Shown here piece by piece: positions 20,553-29,322 of a stretch of 64,000 nt of DNA (its first letter is position 1; each line of letters opens with the position of its first letter). The notes beneath the pieces are model-generated. The model saw only the letters and a program-made list of their open reading frames with translations. It did not search any database and was not told the origin of the DNA. The DNA comes from Stenotrophomonas sp. SAM-B (GTDB lineage Bacteria; Pseudomonadota; Gammaproteobacteria; Xanthomonadales; Xanthomonadaceae). The stretch covers positions 248,001-312,000 of the forward strand of contig NZ_JABBXB010000004.1 in the NCBI RefSeq assembly GCF_013387485.1. The letters are read 5' to 3'. Made by a program: the position numbers and the translations under genes.

Positions 20553-20568
20553 TACGACAATGGTCGTA
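20553..20568. promoter_or_regulatory. Perfect inverted repeat upstream of the quiC operon
   Basis: TACGAC and GTCGTA face each other around AATG, nine bases before the first PcaR-type box. It may be part of the operator region or an unrelated palindrome; nothing else in the 310-base gap explains it. Confidence 0.35.
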
Positions 20569-20576
20569 CGGACATT

Positions 20577-20637
20577 GTTCGATAATCGCACGCATAGTCG
20601 ATAAACGCACTTGAATGGTGCAGTGCGATAAACCTAC
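20577..20637. promoter_or_regulatory. Triple PcaR/PcaU-type operator before quiC
   Basis: Box 1 (20577-20591) is GTTCGATAATCGCAC, matching all 15 positions of the PcaR site of Pseudomonas putida as I remember it. Box 2 (20596-20610) AGTCGATAAACGCAC and box 3 (20623-20637) GTGCGATAAACCTAC repeat the same direction with 12 and 11 matches. The starts are 19 and 27 bases apart. The GATAAT inside box 1 could serve as a -10 element, as in the pca promoters of pseudomonads. This is the only plausible control region for quiC-quiX-quiB-pcaK. Confidence 0.75.
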
Positions 20638-20753
20638 TTTCAATCCCGTTCCAAGCGATCCACCTCTGGCGGGCGAGGGCAGTGCCGAACCGGTACTGAA
20701 GCCAGGTGCAGGGGAAGACCGCAGGAGTTCCCTTCCCTGTGCGGAGTATGCGC

Positions 20754-22265
20754 ATGCGTTGCCGTCTGTCTGTTGTGTCCCTGTCCCTGCTTGCCGTGCT
20801 GCCATCGCTGGCGCACGCCTTCCAGGCCGAGCCCGCGCGCACGTCGCTGGAGGTGCTCCGGGTCGAGCGCTATGCCGATGATGCCAACCCGGGCTCGCTG
20901 CGCTGGGCGATCAGCACCGCCAACCAGGCGCCGGGGCGCTACCGGATCGAGATCGCCGCGGTGGGCAACGCCCCCTACGTGATCCGTCCGGCCACGCCGC
21001 TGCCGGAGATCGTCGGGCCGGTGCAGATCGTCGGCACGCCGTGGGCGCGCGAAGGCCAGTACGTCGCCATCGACGGCTCGGCCTACGTCACCGGCACCGG
21101 GACCGATGCCTGCCCGGGGGCCGAACCCGGCCAGTCCGGCACCAATGTGCGTACCACCACGCTGCCGGGGCTGGTCCTGCGCGATACCCGCGGCGTCGAA
21201 CTGACGGGGCTGGAGATCCGCAATTTCTGCATCGGCGTGCTGATCAACCGCAGCAGCCACAGCGAGATCCACGACAACCGCATCGTCGCCAACAAAGGCG
21301 GTGCCGGCATCATGCTCACCGGTGACGACGGCAAGGGCCAGTCCACCGCCACCACCACGGTGCACAACCGGATCGTGCGCAACCAGTTCGTGGACAACGG
21401 CGATGGGCTGGAGCTGACCCGCGGTGCGGCCTGGAACCTGGTGGCCGACAACCTGTTCCAGTCCACCGCCGCCAATCCCGAACCGTCGCAGGGCATCGAG
21501 ATCCTGTGGGGCAATGACAACACCGTGGTGCGCAATCGCTTCGTCGATTACTCCGATGGCCTGCAGATCAACTGGGGCAACCGCAACTACATCGCGGCCA
21601 ACACCTTCACCGGCAATTCGATCGGGCTGAGCATCACCGGGAGCGAAAACGTAGTGGATGGCAACACGATCACCGGCAATGGCATCGGCATCGCAGTGCG
21701 ACCGCAGCCGGTCAGCGCACCGAACCGCTTCAGCGCCAACCGCATCTTCGACAACGGGCTGAAGATCGAGCGCTGTGAGGCCGGGGGTGCCTGCGCCCAG
21801 GGCCAGCCACGCGGCGCCATCGTATTCGGCGTGCCCGGGCTGGAACATGCGAACTTCGTCGGTTCGCGCGGGCGCGGGGTGGACAGCGATCCCGCCAAGC
21901 GCGCGCACATCTGCACCGCGCCGGGTCAGGCCGAGTGCCAGCCGGCCCCCAATCTCGGCCAGGCCGCGCCGACGTTGCGAGCGGTGCAGGGCAGCGGTGC
22001 GGCGCGCACGGTGCAGGGTGTCTTCCAGGGCGTGCCCGGCCAGCGCTATCGGCTGGAGGTCTTCGGCAACCGCGCCCCCCACGGTCGCGAAGCCGAACGC
22101 CTGCTCGGCACGGTCGAGGCGATCACCGATGCGCAGGGGCAGGGCCGGTTCACGCTGGCGTTGCCGGCCAACGGCGAGGCGGCCGACATCGCCACCGTGA
22201 CCGCCACCGCGACCTCCGCGCTGGGCGCGACGTCGCCCCTCAGCGCGCCGCTGTCGCTGCGCTGA
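20754..22265 (+). CDS. quiC: Secreted right-handed parallel beta-helix protein, candidate periplasmic 3-dehydroshikimate dehydratase
   Basis: 503 residues. Signal peptide CRLSVVSLSLLAVLPSLAHA, then about 350 residues of parallel beta-helix repeats (for example HDNRIVANKGGAGIML, NRFVDYSDGLQINWGNRN, GNTITGNGIGIAV), then an Ig-like tail of about 110 residues. Two ATGs lie upstream at 20748 and 20706; 20754 has GGAG seven bases before it. The job is inferred: it is the first gene of an operon with the periplasmic dehydroquinate dehydratase and the porin, and conversion of dehydroshikimate to protocatechuate is the only quinate step without another gene here. Acinetobacter QuiC, a membrane-associated dehydratase unlike the cytoplasmic enzymes, is to my memory of the same fold. 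No active-site residues can be named. A polysaccharide-acting beta-helix enzyme is the alternative. Confidence 0.72.
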   Translation: MRCRLSVVSLSLLAVLPSLAHAFQAEPARTSLEVLRVERYADDANPGSLRWAISTANQAPGRYRIEIAAVGNAPYVIRPATPLPEIVGPVQIVGTPWAREGQYVAIDGSAYVTGTGTDACPGAEPGQSGTNVRTTTLPGLVLRDTRGVELTGLEIRNFCIGVLINRSSHSEIHDNRIVANKGGAGIMLTGDDGKGQSTATTTVHNRIVRNQFVDNGDGLELTRGAAWNLVADNLFQSTAANPEPSQGIEILWGNDNTVVRNRFVDYSDGLQINWGNRNYIAANTFTGNSIGLSITGSENVVDGNTITGNGIGIAVRPQPVSAPNRFSANRIFDNGLKIERCEAGGACAQGQPRGAIVFGVPGLEHANFVGSRGRGVDSDPAKRAHICTAPGQAECQPAPNLGQAAPTLRAVQGSGAARTVQGVFQGVPGQRYRLEVFGNRAPHGREAERLLGTVEAITDAQGQGRFTLALPANGEAADIATVTATATSALGATSPLSAPLSLR

Positions 22266-22285
22266 TCCCCCTACGAGAGATGCCC

Positions 22286-23581
22286 ATGGCTGCCCTGATC
22301 CGAACCTCCCTGTCCACGCTGGCCGCCGCTGCGCTGCTGTGCCCGGCGCTGGCCACCGCGCAGACCGCCAACCGCTACGACGCCACTACCCTTACCGGCG
22401 ATTGGGGCGGCACCCGCACCGCGCTGGACGAACGCGGCATCCGCTTCCGCGGCGACTATGTCGGCGAAGCCATGGGCGTGGTCGACGGCGGTTACGGCCG
22501 TACCGGCGCGCGCTATGCCCAGCAGGTGCGCGTGGGCATCGATCTGGACATGGGTACGCTGGCCGGTTGGAGCGGCGGTGCGTTCCACGTCACGCTCAAC
22601 GACCGTCGCGGCAACAGCACCTCGGCCGATCTGGTCGGCAACCGCTTCCCGATCCAGGAAGCCTACGGTGGCCAGTACACCCGCCTTACCGAAGCCAGCT
22701 ACGACCAGACCTTCAACGCCGGCCAGTCGTATTTCAAGCTGGGCTACTACGCGATGGGTAATCAGTTCGGCCTGCACAGCCTGCTGACCCACTTCGTCAA
22801 CGCGGCCTTCTGCGCGCATCCGCTGGCCATGTCCGGCAACAGCGGCTGGTACAACTACCCCACGGCACGCTGGGGCGGTGAAGTGGCCCAACAAGTGAGC
22901 CCGGCGTTGAACGTGCGCACCGGTTGGTTCCAGGTCAACCCGAACCTCGGCGGCAACATCGAACGCAATGCGCTCCGTCCGTTCGTGTCGGGCACCACCG
23001 GCTCGCTGTTCCCGCTGGAAGTAACCTGGACCCCGGACAAGGGCGGCACCCATCCGGGCGTGTACAAGTTCGGCGGCTACTACGACACCTCGCGGGTCAG
23101 CCAGCGTGGCCTGGATACCTCGCCGACCACGGGACGCCACGGCGCCTACCTGCTGGCCGAGCAGCGCCTGACCCGCGAAGCAGGTGATCCGCAGCGCGGG
23201 CTGACCGCGTTCGCGCAGTACATGGTGTCCGACACCGATACCGCGCAGATCCGCCGCTGGTACGCGCTGGGCGGCGTCTACCAGGGCATCGGCTCGCGCG
23301 CGCAGGACAGCATCGCGCTGGGGTACGTCGGTGCGGACATCAACCGCCGCCTGGTCGATGCGCGCCGCGCCGATCTCGTCGGCATGGGCGTGCCGGGCGA
23401 TTCGCCGCTGTACCAGCTCAGCCAGGCCGAGGAACTGTTCGAACTGTCCTACAGCATCCAGGTCACCCCCTGGCTGATGATCCGCCCGGACGTGCAGTAC
23501 ATCGTCAATCCCGGCACGTTCGCCTATACCCGCACCGACAACGCCTGGGCGTTGGGTGTACAGACCAAGGTCACCTTCTGA
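22286..23581 (+). CDS. quiX: OprB-type carbohydrate-selective porin of the quinate operon
   Basis: 431-residue outer-membrane beta-barrel with signal peptide (TLAAAALLCPALATAQ). The mature start LTGDWGGTRTALDERGI is the OprB family signature, and the C-terminus ends in the aromatic-rich barrel strand WALGVQTKVTF. A GAGAG ribosome site favours ATG 22286; ATG 22280 is the alternative. It lies 20 bases behind quiC and overlaps quiB by one base, which points to entry of quinate or shikimate. Acinetobacter carries a porin gene, quiX, in its quinate cluster, hence the symbol. Substrate preference is inferred from context only. Confidence 0.85.
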   Translation: MAALIRTSLSTLAAAALLCPALATAQTANRYDATTLTGDWGGTRTALDERGIRFRGDYVGEAMGVVDGGYGRTGARYAQQVRVGIDLDMGTLAGWSGGAFHVTLNDRRGNSTSADLVGNRFPIQEAYGGQYTRLTEASYDQTFNAGQSYFKLGYYAMGNQFGLHSLLTHFVNAAFCAHPLAMSGNSGWYNYPTARWGGEVAQQVSPALNVRTGWFQVNPNLGGNIERNALRPFVSGTTGSLFPLEVTWTPDKGGTHPGVYKFGGYYDTSRVSQRGLDTSPTTGRHGAYLLAEQRLTREAGDPQRGLTAFAQYMVSDTDTAQIRRWYALGGVYQGIGSRAQDSIALGYVGADINRRLVDARRADLVGMGVPGDSPLYQLSQAEELFELSYSIQVTPWLMIRPDVQYIVNPGTFAYTRTDNAWALGVQTKVTF

Positions 23582-24432
23582 TGCGCGCACTCACTCCCTA
23601 TCTGTTGGCCGCCGTGCTGGGCGGCGTGGCATCCGTCGCGCAGGCCGCCCCGCCGGCGGTGACGCCATTGCAGGTCGGTGCGCTGCGCATCGGCGAAGGC
23701 GCGCCGCGCACCATCGTGCCGATCACCGGCGCCACCGCCGAGCTCGCGCTTCAGCAGGCCACCGCGATCGCCGCCAGCCCGTCGACCGATCTGGCCGAAT
23801 GGCGCATCGATTACCTGGACATCGCCACCGACGGCAAGGCGCTGGTCGCGCTCGGCAAGCGCATCGCGCGCACGCTGGACGGCAAGCCGATGATCGTCAC
23901 CTTCCGCACCCAGGCCGAAGGCGGCAGCAAGCCCATCCGCGATGCGGACTATGCGGCGCTGTACACCATGCTGCTGCGCGGTGGCTTCGCCCAGTTGATC
24001 GACGTGGAGATGTTCCGCGATCCCACCCTTGTGGCGTCACTGGTCGCGCAGGCGCACAAGGCCGGGGTCAAGGTGGTGATGTCCAGCCATGACTTCCATG
24101 CCACGCCCGCGCGCGAGGAGATCATCGCGCGGCTGCTGCGGCAGGACGCGATGGGCGCGGATGTGCTGAAGATCGCGGTTATGCCGCAGGACGCCGGCGA
24201 TGTGCTGACGCTGCTGGATGCCACCTGGCAGGTGCGCCAGCGCAGCAGCAAGCCGCTGTTGACCATGTCCATGGGCGGCACCGGCGTGGTCTCGCGGCTG
24301 GCCGGTGAAACCTTCGGCCAGGCGCTGACCTTCGGCATGATCGGCACGCCCTCGGCGCCGGGCCAGGTCGAGGTCGAGCAGCTGCAGTCGGTGCTCCAGG
24401 TCATCCACGCTTCCAGCCAGGCCGGTCGTTGA
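23581..24432 (+). CDS. quiB: Periplasmic type I 3-dehydroquinate dehydratase
   Basis: 283 residues: an N-terminal signal peptide (LLAAVLGGVASVAQA) followed by a complete type I dehydroquinase (AroD-like TIM barrel). Catalytic residues are all there: Glu in EWRIDYLD (about residue 73), His in SSHDFHAT (about 168) and the Schiff-base Lys in DVLKIAVM (about 196); MSMGGTG also matches. The biosynthetic enzyme has no signal peptide, so this copy is catabolic and periplasmic, acting between QuiA and QuiC. The ATG overlaps the quiX stop (TGATG), a sign of translational coupling. Confidence 0.92.
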   Translation: MRALTPYLLAAVLGGVASVAQAAPPAVTPLQVGALRIGEGAPRTIVPITGATAELALQQATAIAASPSTDLAEWRIDYLDIATDGKALVALGKRIARTLDGKPMIVTFRTQAEGGSKPIRDADYAALYTMLLRGGFAQLIDVEMFRDPTLVASLVAQAHKAGVKVVMSSHDFHATPAREEIIARLLRQDAMGADVLKIAVMPQDAGDVLTLLDATWQVRQRSSKPLLTMSMGGTGVVSRLAGETFGQALTFGMIGTPSAPGQVEVEQLQSVLQVIHASSQAGR

Positions 24433-24481
24433 GACCTCCCCGCCGGACGCCTTCCGCACCACGTCGTCGCAGGATCCTTGT

Positions 24482-25801
24482 ATGAGCCATGCCACCGCCT
24501 CCGCTTCCCCGCTCGTGCTCGAGCGGATGAGTCCCTTCCAGTGGACCGCCATCGCGATCTGCGTGCTGTTGAACATGCTTGATGGCTTCGATGTGATGGT
24601 GATGGCGTTCACCGCGCCGCACGTATCGGCCGACTGGGGGCTGTCGGGCAAGGTACTGGGCATCATGCTGAGTGCCGGCCTGGTGGGAATGGCGCTGGGC
24701 TCGTTCCTGCTCGCACCGCTGGCCGACCGCTGGGGTCGCCGGCCGATGATCATGCTCTGCCTGGTGATCCTGACCGTGGGCATGGCTGCATCCGCGCTGG
24801 CCGCCAACGCCTGGCAGCTCGCCGCACTGCGTGTGTTCACCGGCATCGGCATCGGCGGCATGCTGGCCGGGGTAGGGGTGATCACGGCCGAGTATGCCAA
24901 TGCGAAATGGCGCAGCACGGCGGTGGCGATGCAGGCGACCGGGTACCCCATCGGGGCCACGCTCGGCGGCCTGCTGGCCGCGTGGATGCTGGAGCACTTC
25001 AGCTGGCACAGCGTGTTCCTGATCGGTGCCGGTGCATCGCTGCTGTGCATTCCGCTGGTGATGGCCTGCCTGCCCGAATCGCTGGATTTCCTGGTCGCGC
25101 GTCGGCCGAAGGATGCGCTGCCGCGGCTGAATGCGCTGCTGGCACGCATGCGGATGCCGACCCTGCAGGCCTTGCCGCCGGTGCCCGTGCGTGCCGATGG
25201 GCGCAAGGGCTATGCGGCGCTGTTCGTCGGCGATCTGCGGCGGGTGGCGGTGCTGATCGCGATGGCGTTCTTCCTGCACATGTTCGCGTTCTATTTCGTG
25301 CTGAGCTGGACGCCGAAACTGCTGGTGTCCGCCGGCGTCTCGGCGCAGCAGGGCATCACCGGCGGGGTGCTGCTCAACCTCGGTGGCATCGTCGGCGGCA
25401 GTCTGTTCGGCTGGCTCGCCTCGCGCTGGGCGCTGTCGCGGCTGACCGCCGCCAGCCTGGTGCTGGCCATGCTGGCGATGCTGTTGTTCGCCGGCTTCAA
25501 CACCCGCCTGGAGATCGCCTTCCCGATCGCCTTCGTGATCGGCGCAGCGTTGTTCGGGGCGATGGCCGGCCTGTATGCCGCCGCGCCGGTGGTGTTCGCC
25601 GCGGACGTGCGCACCACCGGGCTCGGCTGGGCGATCGGGATCGGGCGCGTCGGCGCGATTCTCTCGCCGTTGAGCGTGGGCCTGCTGGTCGATGCGGGTT
25701 GGTCGCCAGCGGCGCTGTACGTGCTGTGCGCGCTGCCGCTGGCCCTCGCCGCGTGGGCCTGCCTGGGGCTGCGCGTCGGCGTGGGCCAGACGCGTACCTG
25801 A
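24482..25801 (+). CDS. pcaK: MFS aromatic acid:H+ symporter, protocatechuate carrier PcaK
   Basis: 439-residue inner-membrane carrier with about 12 helices. The AAHS family marks are the DGFD motif in the first helix (NMLDGFDVMVMAF, about residue 34), the loop 2-3 motif PLADRWGRRPMI and ITAEYANAKWRS. It would take protocatechuate made in the periplasm into the cytoplasm for PcaHG. It is last in the quiC-quiX-quiB-pcaK unit, 49 bases behind quiB. The next 25 bases hold a PcaR-type box and the pcaI operon start. Confidence 0.9.
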   Translation: MSHATASASPLVLERMSPFQWTAIAICVLLNMLDGFDVMVMAFTAPHVSADWGLSGKVLGIMLSAGLVGMALGSFLLAPLADRWGRRPMIMLCLVILTVGMAASALAANAWQLAALRVFTGIGIGGMLAGVGVITAEYANAKWRSTAVAMQATGYPIGATLGGLLAAWMLEHFSWHSVFLIGAGASLLCIPLVMACLPESLDFLVARRPKDALPRLNALLARMRMPTLQALPPVPVRADGRKGYAALFVGDLRRVAVLIAMAFFLHMFAFYFVLSWTPKLLVSAGVSAQQGITGGVLLNLGGIVGGSLFGWLASRWALSRLTAASLVLAMLAMLLFAGFNTRLEIAFPIAFVIGAALFGAMAGLYAAAPVVFAADVRTTGLGWAIGIGRVGAILSPLSVGLLVDAGWSPAALYVLCALPLALAAWACLGLRVGVGQTRT

Positions 25802-25820
25802 GCCCGGAAGGAGAATCACA

Positions 25821-25955
25821 ATGATGTGCGATTATCGAATCAAGTGGCCGAATATCGGATTGACCGTGCGCGCTGCGCTGCGCACCATTGTCCTTTCCAG
25901 AGTCTTCCCGCACGTGGCCGCGCATCGCAATGCGTGGCAAGGAGCAATGCAGTGA
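25821..25955 (+). CDS. Possible 44-codon leader ORF before pcaI
   Basis: ATG ATG with a strong ribosome site (AAGGAG seven bases before) opens a 44-residue frame beginning MMCDYRIKWPN. Its TGA overlaps the GTG of pcaI (GTGA), so translation of one could feed the other. The frame contains the PcaR-type box at 25826-25840. If transcription starts at that box the ORF is not fully on the message; if it reads through from pcaK, the ORF would be translated and coupled. No similarity recognised and the peptide looks unremarkable, so coding is uncertain. Confidence 0.4.
   Translation: MMCDYRIKWPNIGLTVRAALRTIVLSRVFPHVAAHRNAWQGAMQ
25826..25840 (-). promoter_or_regulatory. PcaR-type operator before pcaI
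   Basis: On the minus strand it reads ATTCGATAATCGCAC, 14 of 15 identical to box 1 before quiC, but in the opposite orientation relative to the genes. A weaker half-like copy (about 9 of 15) follows at 25849-25863, and a palindrome GTGCGC-N8-GCGCAC at 25866-25885. It lies 110 bases before the pcaI GTG, separating the transport unit from the ring-cleavage unit. Confidence 0.7.
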
Positions 25956-26641
25956 TCGACAAGACCGTGGCCAGCGCTGACGCAGCGGTGGCCGATATCC
26001 ACGACGGCGCCACGGTGATGATCGGCGGGTTCGGTACCGCCGGCATGCCTGACGCGCTGATCGATGCCCTGATCGCGCAGGGCGCGCGCGGGATGACCAT
26101 CATCAACAACAACGCCGGCAACGGTGACAGCGGGCTGGCCGCACTGATCAGGCACAAGCGCGTGCGCCGCATCATCTGTTCGTTCCCGCGCCAGGCCGAC
26201 TCGCAGCATTTCGACGCGGCCTACCGCGCCGGCGAGATCGAACTGGAACTGGTGCCGCAGGGCAATCTGGCCGCGCGCATCCATGCGGCCGGCTCGGGGT
26301 TGGGTGCGATCTTCACCCCGACCGGCTATGGCACCGAGCTGGCGCAGGGCAAGGAAACCCGCGAGATCGATGGCCGCCATTACGTGCTCGAGTACCCGCT
26401 GCATGCTGACTTCGCGCTGATCAAGGCCCACCACGGCGACCGCTGGGGCAACCTGGTCTACCGCAAGACCGCACGCAATTTCGGTCCGCTGATGGCGATG
26501 GCCGCGCGCTGTGCGATCGTGCAGGTGGCGTCGGTCGTGCCACTCGGTGAACTCGACCCCGAGGCGGTGGTGACCCCGGGCATCTTCGTGCAGCGGGTGG
26601 TCGAACTGCCCGCGTCCACCGCTGCAGGAGACCGCGCATGA
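25952..26641 (+). CDS. pcaI: 3-oxoadipate CoA-transferase subunit A
   Basis: 229 residues; with PcaJ it moves CoA from succinyl-CoA to 3-oxoadipate. Family marks are VMIGGFGTAGMPDALIDAL, the NNAGNGD segment and a C-terminal EAVVTPGIFVQRVVE. The start is GTG (25952) with AGGAG seven bases upstream; the longer in-frame extension reads through the operator region. pcaJ begins inside its stop codon (ATGA), so the two subunits are translationally coupled. Confidence 0.94.
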   Translation: MIDKTVASADAAVADIHDGATVMIGGFGTAGMPDALIDALIAQGARGMTIINNNAGNGDSGLAALIRHKRVRRIICSFPRQADSQHFDAAYRAGEIELELVPQGNLAARIHAAGSGLGAIFTPTGYGTELAQGKETREIDGRHYVLEYPLHADFALIKAHHGDRWGNLVYRKTARNFGPLMAMAARCAIVQVASVVPLGELDPEAVVTPGIFVQRVVELPASTAAGDRA

Positions 26642-27285
26642 ACCGCCTCAGCCGCGAACAGATGGCCGCGCGCGTCGCGCGTGACATCCCCGAAGGTGCC
26701 TACGTCAATCTCGGCATCGGGCTGCCGACCACGGTGGCCAACTTCCTGCCGGCCGACAAGGAGATCTTCCTGCAGTCGGAGAATGGCCTGCTCGGCATGG
26801 GCCCGGCGCCTGCACCCGGCGAGGAGGATCCGGACCTGATCAACGCCGGCAAGCAGCCGGTGACCCTGCTGACCGGTGGTTGCTATTTCCACCATGCCGA
26901 TTCGTTCGCGATGATGCGTGGCGGACACCTGGACATCTGCGTGCTCGGCGCGTTCCAGGTATCGACGCAGGGCGACCTGGCCAACTGGAGCACCGGTGCC
27001 GCCGATGCGATTCCGGCGGTAGGGGGTGCGATGGATCTGGCGATCGGCGCGAAGCAGGTCTTCGTGATGATGGACCTGCTGACCAAGCAGGGGCAGAGCA
27101 AGCTGGTGGCCGAATGCAGCTATCCGCTGACCGGCCTGCGCTGCGTCTCGCGGGTCTATACCGATGTCGCCGTGTTCGACCTGGGCAAGGACGGCGCGAC
27201 CGTGCTGGAGATGGTCGACGGGGTGACGCTGGCGAAGCTGAGCGAGCTGACCGGCCTGCCGCTGCAGATGAGTGAAGGAGCCTGA
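26638..27285 (+). CDS. pcaJ: 3-oxoadipate CoA-transferase subunit B
   Basis: 215 residues. It carries the catalytic Glu in [14 protein letters not shown], the nucleophile that forms the enzyme-CoA thioester, and the family segments [15 protein letters not shown] and [17 protein letters not shown]. It overlaps pcaI by four bases and ends just before pcaF. Confidence 0.95.
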   Translation: MNRLSREQMAARVARDIPEGAYVNLGIGLPTTVANFLPADKEIFLQSENGLLGMGPAPAPGEEDPDLINAGKQPVTLLTGGCYFHHADSFAMMRGGHLDICVLGAFQVSTQGDLANWSTGAADAIPAVGGAMDLAIGAKQVFVMMDLLTKQGQSKLVAECSYPLTGLRCVSRVYTDVAVFDLGKDGATVLEMVDGVTLAKLSELTGLPLQMSEGA

Positions 27286-27286
27286 C

Positions 27287-28501
27287 ATGAGCCTGCAGGA
27301 CATCTATATCGTCGATGGTATCCGAACCCCGATCGGCCGCTATGCCGGGGCGCTCTCCGGCATCCGTGCCGACGACCTGGGCGCGCTCCCGATCAAGGCG
27401 CTGCTGGCGCGTCATCCGCAGCTGGACCCGGCGCTGATCGAGGAGGTGTACCTGGGCTGCGCCAACCAAGCCGGCGAAGACAACCGCAACGTGGCGCGGA
27501 TGAGCCTGCTGCTGGCCGGCCTGCCGGTCAGCGTGCCGGGCAGCACCGTCAACCGGTTGTGTGGCTCGGGCCTGGATGCGATCGGCACGGTGGCCCGCGG
27601 TATCGCCGCTGGCGAGCTCGGGCTGGCCATCGCCGGCGGGGTCGAATCAATGTCGCGCGCGCCGCTGGTGATGGGCAAGCCGGGTGCCGCGTTCGCGCGG
27701 GATCAGAGCCTGGAAGACACCACCATGGGCTGGCGCTTCATCAACCCGCGTTTGCGCGAGCTGCACGGCGTGGAAACCATGGGACAGACCGCGGAAAATG
27801 TCGCCGAGCGCTACGCGATTTCGCGCGAGGACCAAGATGCATTCGCGCTGCGCAGCCAGCAGCGCACCGCCGCGGCCCAGCAGCGCGGGTTCTTCGAGGG
27901 CGAGATCGTCGCGGTCGACGCGCCGGGTCGCAAACGTGGCGAAAGCGTGCGCGTGGCGCACGACGAACACCCGCGTGCCGATACCACGATCGAGGCGCTG
28001 AGCAGGCTGAAACCCCTGTTCCGCCAGCCCGGTACCGTCACCGCCGGCAATGCCTCGGGCATCAACGATGGGGCCGCGGCGCTGCTGCTGGCGTCCGGTA
28101 CGCAGGTGGAGGCGCTGGGGCTGACGCCGCGTGCGCGCATCCTCGGCTTTGCCAGTGCCGGCGTGGAGCCGGCGATCATGGGCATGGGCCCGGTCCCGGC
28201 CACTCGCCGCCTGCTGAGCCGGCTCGGGCTGGGCATCGCCGATTTCGACGCGATCGAGCTCAACGAGGCGTTCGCCTCGCAGGGGCTGGCCTGCCTGCGT
28301 GAGTTCGGGCTCCCCGACGATGCGGCGCACGTCAACGCCAACGGCGGCGCCATCGCGATCGGTCATCCGCTTGGCATGAGCGGCGCGAGGCTCGCACTCA
28401 CGCTGCTGCGCCAGCTGGAGGCCAGCGGCGGCCGACGCGGCCTGGCCACCATGTGCATCGGTGTCGGCCAGGGCGTGGCGCTGGCGATCGAGCGCGTCTG
28501 A
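27287..28501 (+). CDS. pcaF: 3-oxoadipyl-CoA thiolase
   Basis: 404 residues. It splits 3-oxoadipyl-CoA into succinyl-CoA and acetyl-CoA, ending the pathway. Thiolase residues: acylated Cys in [12 protein letters not shown] (about 90), His in [16 protein letters not shown], second Cys in MCIGVGQG. The start at 27287 has AAGGAG in front, inside the last codons of pcaJ; an upstream in-frame ATG at 27272 is less likely. Confidence 0.95.
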   Translation: MSLQDIYIVDGIRTPIGRYAGALSGIRADDLGALPIKALLARHPQLDPALIEEVYLGCANQAGEDNRNVARMSLLLAGLPVSVPGSTVNRLCGSGLDAIGTVARGIAAGELGLAIAGGVESMSRAPLVMGKPGAAFARDQSLEDTTMGWRFINPRLRELHGVETMGQTAENVAERYAISREDQDAFALRSQQRTAAAQQRGFFEGEIVAVDAPGRKRGESVRVAHDEHPRADTTIEALSRLKPLFRQPGTVTAGNASGINDGAAALLLASGTQVEALGLTPRARILGFASAGVEPAIMGMGPVPATRRLLSRLGLGIADFDAIELNEAFASQGLACLREFGLPDDAAHVNANGGAIAIGHPLGMSGARLALTLLRQLEASGGRRGLATMCIGVGQGVALAIERV

Positions 28502-28607
28502 ATCCGTCTTCCTTTCCTACGCTTCACGGCCGCTGTCGCCTCCGCATGGCAGCGTGCCGTAGCACCACAGCCGCGGTCTTCCGGCCGCCCGCCAATCGGA
28601 GTACGCC

Positions 28608-29318
28608 ATGAGCGATCCTACTGACCTGCGCGGTTACCGCAGGCCATATCCCGGCACCCAGCCGGACCGCATCCACCTGCCGTATGCGTCCACGCGCCTG
28701 CGCGGCCCGGGCCGCGATCCGATCCGGATGCCGGCCACGTTGTCCGAAGTGACCGGGCCCACCCTGGACCGCATCACCCTGGGCAAGCACGCGGCCGATC
28801 TGACGGCTGGTTTCAAGGGCCAGCCGCTGGGCGAGCGCATCGTGGTCAGCGGCCGGGTGCTGGATGAGAACGGCCGCCCCGTCCGCAACCGCGTGGTCGA
28901 GGTGTGGCAGTGCAACGCCGCCGGCCGCTACCTGCACAAAGGCGATCAGCACAATGCGCCGCTGGACCCCAACTTCGCCGGCACCGGTCAGGTGCTTACC
29001 GATGAGCACGGCCGTTACCGTTTCACCACGATCAAGCCGGGTGCGTATCCGTGGCGCAACCACTTCAACGCATGGCGGCCGGCGCATATCCATTTCTCGC
29101 TGCATGGCGAGGGCATCGGCCAACGTCTGGTCACGCAGATGTACTTCCCCGGCGATCCGCTGCTGGAGTTCGACCCGATCTACAACTGCGTGGACGATGC
29201 CAAGGCCCGCGCGCGCATGGTGTCTTCGTTCGACTGGGAGACCACCGAGAACGAGTTCGCGCTGGGCTATCGTTTCGACATCGTCTTGCGTGGCCGCAAG
29301 ATGACCGTGTGGGAGTAA
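28608..29318 (+). CDS. pcaH: Protocatechuate 3,4-dioxygenase, beta subunit
   Basis: 236 residues; carries the non-haem Fe(III) that cleaves the protocatechuate ring between the two hydroxyls. The iron ligands are visible: Tyr in AGRYLHKG, Tyr in GAYPWRNH, and two His in RPAHIHFSL. GRPVRNRVVEVWQCNA is typical of the beta chain. The gap of 106 bases before it has no clear promoter, so it probably belongs to the pcaIJF transcript. pcaG follows after four bases. Confidence 0.97.
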   Translation: MSDPTDLRGYRRPYPGTQPDRIHLPYASTRLRGPGRDPIRMPATLSEVTGPTLDRITLGKHAADLTAGFKGQPLGERIVVSGRVLDENGRPVRNRVVEVWQCNAAGRYLHKGDQHNAPLDPNFAGTGQVLTDEHGRYRFTTIKPGAYPWRNHFNAWRPAHIHFSLHGEGIGQRLVTQMYFPGDPLLEFDPIYNCVDDAKARARMVSSFDWETTENEFALGYRFDIVLRGRKMTVWE

Positions 29319-29322
29319 GCAG

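Noticed and set aside
24401-25819. 472-codon open frame antisense to pcaK
   Set aside because: Arg/Gln/His-rich shadow of a clear 12-helix carrier on the other strand.
25866-25885. GTGCGC-N8-GCGCAC palindrome before pcaI as a second operator
   Set aside because: It has no similarity to the PcaR-type boxes and GC-rich palindromes of this size are expected by chance here; left only as a remark.
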